Positions 60,351 to 64,000 of a stretch of DNA of 64,000 bases are shown in pieces. A program made the translations under genes and the position numbers. The stretch lies in contig NZ_CM001165.1 in NCBI RefSeq assembly GCF_000213055.1, positions 5,602,945-5,666,944 on the forward strand. The letters are read 5' to 3'. Each line of letters starts with the position of its first letter. Positions within the stretch are counted from its first letter, which is position 1. A model generated the notes under the pieces. That model had not been told where the DNA came from. It did no database searches and saw only the letters and a program-made list of their open reading frames with translations. The DNA comes from Streptomyces sp. Tu6071 (GTDB taxonomy: Bacteria; Actinomycetota; Actinomycetes; Streptomycetales; Streptomycetaceae).

Positions 60351-62954
60351 TCAGCCCCTTCCGAGGACGGTCTGCACGTTGCCACCGCGCACGGTCACGG
60401 ACTGCCGGAGAACCTCGACCAAGAGGTCCCCGATGCGGCTGCCATCGCTGCGGATCTGGATGACGGGCCCGGCCGATCCGGACGCCGATCCGGACCGTCC
60501 GGACATGCCTCCACCTGCGCTGGCACCGGGGGCTCCGGGGCGCGGGGTGGAGACGAGCCCGGCCATGGTCCGGTCGAGCGCGGGCTGTCCGGACTCGATG
60601 CCCTGCACGATCCCGGCCGGGATGAACCGCCCGACCGTGTCGGCCATCACGCGTGAGGGGCTGTGGATGCCGAGGGCCTTCGCGATCGGCCCCGGAATCG
60701 CGCTCTTCGCGAAGGAGACGAGCTGGCCGCGAAGCCACCCGCCCATGCTCTTGATCCCGTTCCAGAGCCCCTGGACGACCGCGCGCCCCTTCGAGACGAG
60801 GAGCGAGCCCATGTTGCCGAGTGCCCCGGAGATGCGTCCCGGCAGGCCCCGCATCCACGACACGAGCGCCTGCGCGCGGCTGATCGTGTTCGTTTTGATC
60901 GTGTTCCAGTGCTTGATCATCAGCCCGATGGGCGTGAAGTTGAGGAACGCCTGGTAGATCATGTTCGGCACGCCGCGCAGCCAGCCCACGATCGCGTTCC
61001 ACGCCGCCACGGCGCCGCTCCGGATCGAGTCCCAGTGCTTGATGATCAGGCCCGGAAGCGTGAAGTTCAGGAAGATCTGCACCAGCGCGTTCGCGGCCCA
61101 CTGGACCTTCGCCCAGATCCAGTTCCACGCCGCGAGTGTCGCCGCCTTGATCGTGTCCCACTTCGCGATGATCAGAACCACCAGCGCGATCACCGCCGCC
61201 GTGATCCAGCCCACCGGGCCCATCGCGATCAGCCACTGAGCGGCCATCACCGCAGCCCACGCGACCGCGCGCGCGGCCATGAGCACGAACTGCGCGACCG
61301 TCGTCGCCGCGACACGGAGGATCGAGACCAGCCACGTCGCCGTCATCCGCGCCGCCGAGGCCGCCCACACGGCGGCCGTACGGGCGGCCGACGCGACCGC
61401 GCCGACTGCCATCCGCGCGAAGGCCGCCGTGCCCCGGGCCGCCATGCCCAGCCACGCCACCGTCGTGCGCGCAGCCGCAGCGACCTGCGTTGCCGCACTC
61501 CGCGTCGCCGCCGCCCCGGATCGGACCCAGCCCGCAGCCGTACGCGCGCCGGACACCGTCGCGGTCACGCCCATGAGCACGAGCGCCGGCACGAGCACGC
61601 TCGCGACCACGCCGGCGACTACCTTGAAGACCGTGCTGTGCCGCTGGATGAAGCCGTACGCGCTCATGAACGCCGGGACGACCTCGCCGCCCAGGACGTC
61701 GACGAGCTTCTGCTTCAACCCCCGCTGGAACGCCATGAGCTGGGCCCCAGCGTTGTCCCGCAGGGTATTGCCCATCCGGTCCGCCGCGCCCCCGACCTGC
61801 CCAAGATCGGACACGGCCTTGGACGGGTCCAGCTCGAAAAGGGCCTTGCCCATGTCCTCGGCCTTGGTCCCGAAGAGGGCGACCGCCGCCGCGTTGCGGT
61901 CGACGGGGTCCTTCATGTTGCGGAGCTTGTCGAGGACGGTCTGGAGGCCGTCCGACGCGCCCTTGCCGCCCTTCGCGATCTGGGCCGTCATGTCCTTCGC
62001 GGACAGGCCGAGCGCCTTGAACCCGGCAGCCGACGTCGTCGAGCCGTCCGTGGCCCGGATCTGGAATTCCTTGATCGCGTCGGCGACCACATCGGTGTCC
62101 CGGGCGCCAGCCTTCATGCCCTGGCTGAGTAGCCCGGTGGCCTGCGAGGCGGACAAGCCCATCGCCCGGAAGATGGTGCTGTACTCGTTGAAGGTGTCGG
62201 CGATGTCGTCCGCGCGCGGGCCCATCTTCTGGAGCCCGGCGGTCAGCGCATCGAGGGCCTCGGCCCCGTTCCTCGCGAGACCGGTCTTGATCATCTGCCC
62301 GACCGCGTTCGCGGTCTGCCCAAGGTCCAGCTCGAAGGTCTGCGCGAGGTCGGCGACCTTCGTAGCGATCGATTCGAGCTGCGCGTTCGTCGCGCCGGGC
62401 GGAGCGATCCCCGCGCGCATCGTGGCGCTGATCGCGTCCGCCGCCGTCTGGAAGTCCTCGGTGACGCCCTTCGCGTAGAGCTGCCCGGCGATCCGCCCGT
62501 ACTGCTGCGCCACCGCCGGCGTCGTACCGAGCTGCGCGCCCAACCGCCCGGCGATCTGGCCCTGCTCCATCGCCTGCGAGAGCCCGGCCATCAGCGCGAC
62601 CCCGATCGCCCCGCCGATCACCAGCCCCTTCACACGGGACAGCGCGCCCGAGAGTGCCCCGGCCGCGCGGTCGCCGCCCTCCTCGGCGCCGTCCGCCGCG
62701 CCGTCGCCGACATCGGAGCCGATCCGGCGGCCGGCCGCGACGAACCGACCCCGCGCGTTGCGGAGCCGCCCGTCCGCGCCTTCGGTAACGCCGTCGCCGA
62801 GGGCCTGCCCCGCGTGCTGCCCGGCCTCGTCGGCGTCGCCCGCCATCTGCCGCCCGGTGGAGCGCATCGCGTTCTCGGTGCGGCGGAGGGCGGGCGCGAC
62901 GCCCCGGTCGTCGAGGCTGATCAAGCCGGTCAGCTCGCCGATCGTCAAGGCCAC
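60351..62954 (-). CDS. phage tail tape measure protein
   Basis: An 867-residue tape measure protein setting tail length. Residues about 120-440 match the PhageMin_Tail/TP901 core (LGTTPAVAQQYGRIAGQLY, GLSASQATGLLSQGMKAG, FKALGLSAKDMTAQIA). Several hydrophobic segments follow, and WNRIK/HWDSIR-like repeats (about 590-720), as in other actinophages. The GTG at 62954 has AGGAGG eight bases upstream; a GTG three codons earlier overlaps the preceding stop and is an alternative. Confidence 0.93.
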   Translation of the reverse strand: MALTIGELTGLISLDDRGVAPALRRTENAMRSTGRQMAGDADEAGQHAGQALGDGVTEGADGRLRNARGRFVAAGRRIGSDVGDGAADGAEEGGDRAAGALSGALSRVKGLVIGGAIGVALMAGLSQAMEQGQIAGRLGAQLGTTPAVAQQYGRIAGQLYAKGVTEDFQTAADAISATMRAGIAPPGATNAQLESIATKVADLAQTFELDLGQTANAVGQMIKTGLARNGAEALDALTAGLQKMGPRADDIADTFNEYSTIFRAMGLSASQATGLLSQGMKAGARDTDVVADAIKEFQIRATDGSTTSAAGFKALGLSAKDMTAQIAKGGKGASDGLQTVLDKLRNMKDPVDRNAAAVALFGTKAEDMGKALFELDPSKAVSDLGQVGGAADRMGNTLRDNAGAQLMAFQRGLKQKLVDVLGGEVVPAFMSAYGFIQRHSTVFKVVAGVVASVLVPALVLMGVTATVSGARTAAGWVRSGAAATRSAATQVAAAARTTVAWLGMAARGTAAFARMAVGAVASAARTAAVWAASAARMTATWLVSILRVAATTVAQFVLMAARAVAWAAVMAAQWLIAMGPVGWITAAVIALVVLIIAKWDTIKAATLAAWNWIWAKVQWAANALVQIFLNFTLPGLIIKHWDSIRSGAVAAWNAIVGWLRGVPNMIYQAFLNFTPIGLMIKHWNTIKTNTISRAQALVSWMRGLPGRISGALGNMGSLLVSKGRAVVQGLWNGIKSMGGWLRGQLVSFAKSAIPGPIAKALGIHSPSRVMADTVGRFIPAGIVQGIESGQPALDRTMAGLVSTPRPGAPGASAGGGMSGRSGSASGSAGPVIQIRSDGSRIGDLLVEVLRQSVTVRGGNVQTVLGRG

Positions 62955-62959
62955 GGCGG

Positions 62960-63335
62960 TCACCTCCTGGCGGTACGCCCCCTCGCGGGAGGCTCGGGGG
63001 GTTGGAAGTGCCGTGCGATCCGTGACTCGGCGGAGAGAAGGCCCCACATGCGGACGCGGAGCCAGCGCCAGGAGCGGGCGCGGAGGAGGCCGGGCTCGGA
63101 GAGGTCGAGGCCGTACGTCTCCTGGAAGTCCGCCTCGACGAGCGGCCATTGCTCCAGGAGACCGTCGAGGGTTACTTGCGGGGCGCGGCCTTGGCCTTGC
63201 CGCTGCGGGGTGACGCCGCCCTCGTACCACTCGTAGAGCCCCGTGACCGGGTCGTACTCGCCGCAGCCGACTCCGAGGAGCCTCGCGCTGCCTGGCGACG
63301 TGCCGCCCGGTTCGGGGCCAGTTGAGAAGGGTCGC
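62960..63335 (-). CDS. -1 frame extension of the tail assembly chaperone (gpGT-like)
   Basis: This open frame has no start codon of its own and lies in the -1 frame of the gene at 63172-63693. It translates as a natural protein: LLGVGCGEYDPVTGLYEWYE, then LDGLLEQWPLVEADFQETYG, then WRWLRVRMWGLLSAESRI. It stops at 62960, overlapping the tape measure start. This is the classic G/GT arrangement, made by programmed ribosomal frameshift. The slip site is not clear; a CCCTTCT at 63331-63325 is one weak candidate. Confidence 0.75.
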
Positions 63336-63693
63336 CACCGCTGGCCCAGTACGTGCGGGCGGTGTCGAGATCGGCGGTCACCCAGAACATGACGGTGAGC
63401 GCGGTGTGCTTGAAGCGCGCCCAGTCCGTCGCGGCGAGCAGTTCGTCATGCACCGGGCCGAGGAGCATCCGGTACAGGTCCCGCTCCTCGTCGTCGGACA
63501 GGCTCTCCGCGTCGGGCTCGGTGCCGTCCTGGAGCATCCGTGCGGCGGCCCGGGTGATCTTCTCGACGCGGAGCCCGTCCTCGGCGGACGGCGACGGGAT
63601 GCGGTACGTGCGCTCCACGCCGTCCGTGCCGCGCACGGGCAGTTCCAGGGCGTCGTCAAGGAAGGTGTCGAGGGCCTCGAAGACCTGTGCCAC
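63172..63693 (-). CDS. tail assembly chaperone (gpG-like)
   Basis: A 173-residue protein starting with GTG at 63693. It contains VERTYRIPSPSAEDGLRVEKI and GPVHDELLAATDWARFKHTALTVMFW, typical of siphovirus chaperones preceding the tape measure gene. Its C-terminal region after SQLAPNRAARRQ is Ser/Thr-rich and looks like an out-of-frame reading of the gpGT extension, which supports a frameshift near there. It chaperones tape measure folding during tail assembly. Confidence 0.85.
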   Translation of the reverse strand: MAQVFEALDTFLDDALELPVRGTDGVERTYRIPSPSAEDGLRVEKITRAAARMLQDGTEPDAESLSDDEERDLYRMLLGPVHDELLAATDWARFKHTALTVMFWVTADLDTARTYWASGGDPSQLAPNRAARRQAARGSSESAAASTTRSRGSTSGTRAASPRSGKAKAAPRK

Positions 63694-63694
63694 G

Positions 63695-64000
63695 TCAGCC
63701 CTCCTCTTCGTCGGCGAGCGGGTTGTCGATGAGGAGCAGCGGACCGTCGCCGGTGAGGGTCACCTCGACCTGGTCAAGGTCGGTGGTCTCGCCCCCGGAC
63801 GGCGCCCACTCGACGAGCGCGCGGCCCTCGTACGCCTCGGGGAGCCCGTTGCGGTCGTAGTAGCGGACGTGCACGTACGAGGCGGACCCGAAAGCGAAGC
63901 TCGCCATGCGCAGCGCCTCGTGCGTCGGGTGGTACGTCTTCTGCAGGTCGTTGATCTTGCGGTTGATCGTGACGGACAGCTCCCAGCTCTGGCCCGTCTT
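63695..64000 (-). CDS. major tail (tube) protein, C-terminal part; gene runs off the window
   Basis: The frame continues upstream past the window edge: before MASFAFGSASYVHVRYYDRNG it reads TGQSWELSVTINRKINDLQKTYHPTH. It therefore begins to the right and the internal ATG at 63907 is not the start. The C-terminus is ALVEWAPSGGETTDLDQVEVTLTGDGPLLLIDNPLADEEEG in parts, matching siphovirus major tail proteins. It forms the tail tube around the tape measure. Confidence 0.85.
   Translation of the reverse strand, partial: KTGQSWELSVTINRKINDLQKTYHPTHEALRMASFAFGSASYVHVRYYDRNGLPEAYEGRALVEWAPSGGETTDLDQVEVTLTGDGPLLLIDNPLADEEEG

Larger units (their letters stand above)
48444..64000. mobile_element. prophage (left part), adjacent to tRNA-Val
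   Basis: From the tRNA end to the window edge the genes are phage-like: a lysis cassette, tail genes and small regulators, mostly on the minus strand. No integrase, portal, capsid or terminase gene is present, so the head module, the integrase and the other attachment site must lie to the right. The tape measure, chaperone frameshift and contractile-free tail order suggest a siphovirus. Confidence 0.85.

Noticed and set aside
63325..63331. CCCTTCT as the definite slippery heptamer for the tail chaperone.
   Set aside because: It fits X_XXY_YYZ only partly, so it is listed as a weak candidate and not as a feature.
1..64000. Possibility of a CRISPR array.
   Set aside because: The tandem repeats found (21-bp, 29-bp and the 44-bp element) lack regular unique spacers and no cas gene is present.

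Overview
The window looks like a chromosomal stretch of a Streptomyces. GC is very high throughout and GTG starts are frequent. The fatty-acid synthase operon has the Streptomyces order (fasR-fabD-fabH-acpP-fabF, followed by a DUF3145 gene). The pyruvate dehydrogenase E1 is the long homodimeric actinobacterial form, and small families typical of the genus (DUF3145, DUF3052, DUF4429-SHOCT, DUF6233, DUF5753 regulators) are present. Everything here is read by eye from sequence and translation; no database search was run.

Left part (1-18.6 kb): the 5' end of an AfsR/SARP-type regulator, a GH25 lysozyme, a GNAT enzyme, an MreB-like actin homologue with a degenerate nucleotide site, a 1248-residue secreted subtilisin-like protease, a possible 19-residue peptide gene with its own terminator, a marR pair divergent from a CurA-type reductase with an operator between them, an EI24 membrane protein, an aldo/keto reductase facing a TetR gene, a GH3 glucosidase, a GDSL lipoprotein and DUF3145.

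Middle (18.6-35 kb): the fab operon with its activator FasR, a pirin, a serine hydrolase, a MerR gene with a textbook 19-bp-spacer promoter, DUF4429-SHOCT, a DUF1023 hydrolase, a TetR/DHA2-efflux pair sharing a palindromic operator, an I36-type secreted inhibitor and aceE. Copies of a dispersed 44-bp intergenic element are scattered between 16 and 40 kb.

Ter region (35-45 kb): DUF3052, an AhpE peroxiredoxin, two TerD proteins, a DUF475/TerC-like membrane protein, a TerA-like protein, a third TerD with a proline-rich tail, and a three-gene coupled enzyme module. That module is a CitE-like C-C lyase, a phosphoribosyltransferase-TRSP-StiP fusion and a HAD phosphatase, matching the Ter-linked biosynthetic genes described by comparative genomics. 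The first terD and the enzyme module carry the same two-part upstream motif, GGGAACC-N13-CGTACGT, which suggests joint control.

Right part (48.4-64 kb): a tRNA-Val(TAC) gene is followed immediately by prophage DNA to the end of the window. Reading from the right end leftwards on the minus strand come tail tube (partial), tail assembly chaperone with a -1 frameshift extension, tape measure, tail protein, beta-helix protein, GH25-LysM endolysin, holin and two small membrane proteins. Between lysis genes and tRNA lies a tightly coupled leftward operon of small unknown genes with a DUF5753-type regulator and a frameshifted DUF6879 gene, flanked by AT-richer non-coding DNA with several palindromes. 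No integrase, head, portal or terminase gene lies in the window, so the prophage continues to the right.
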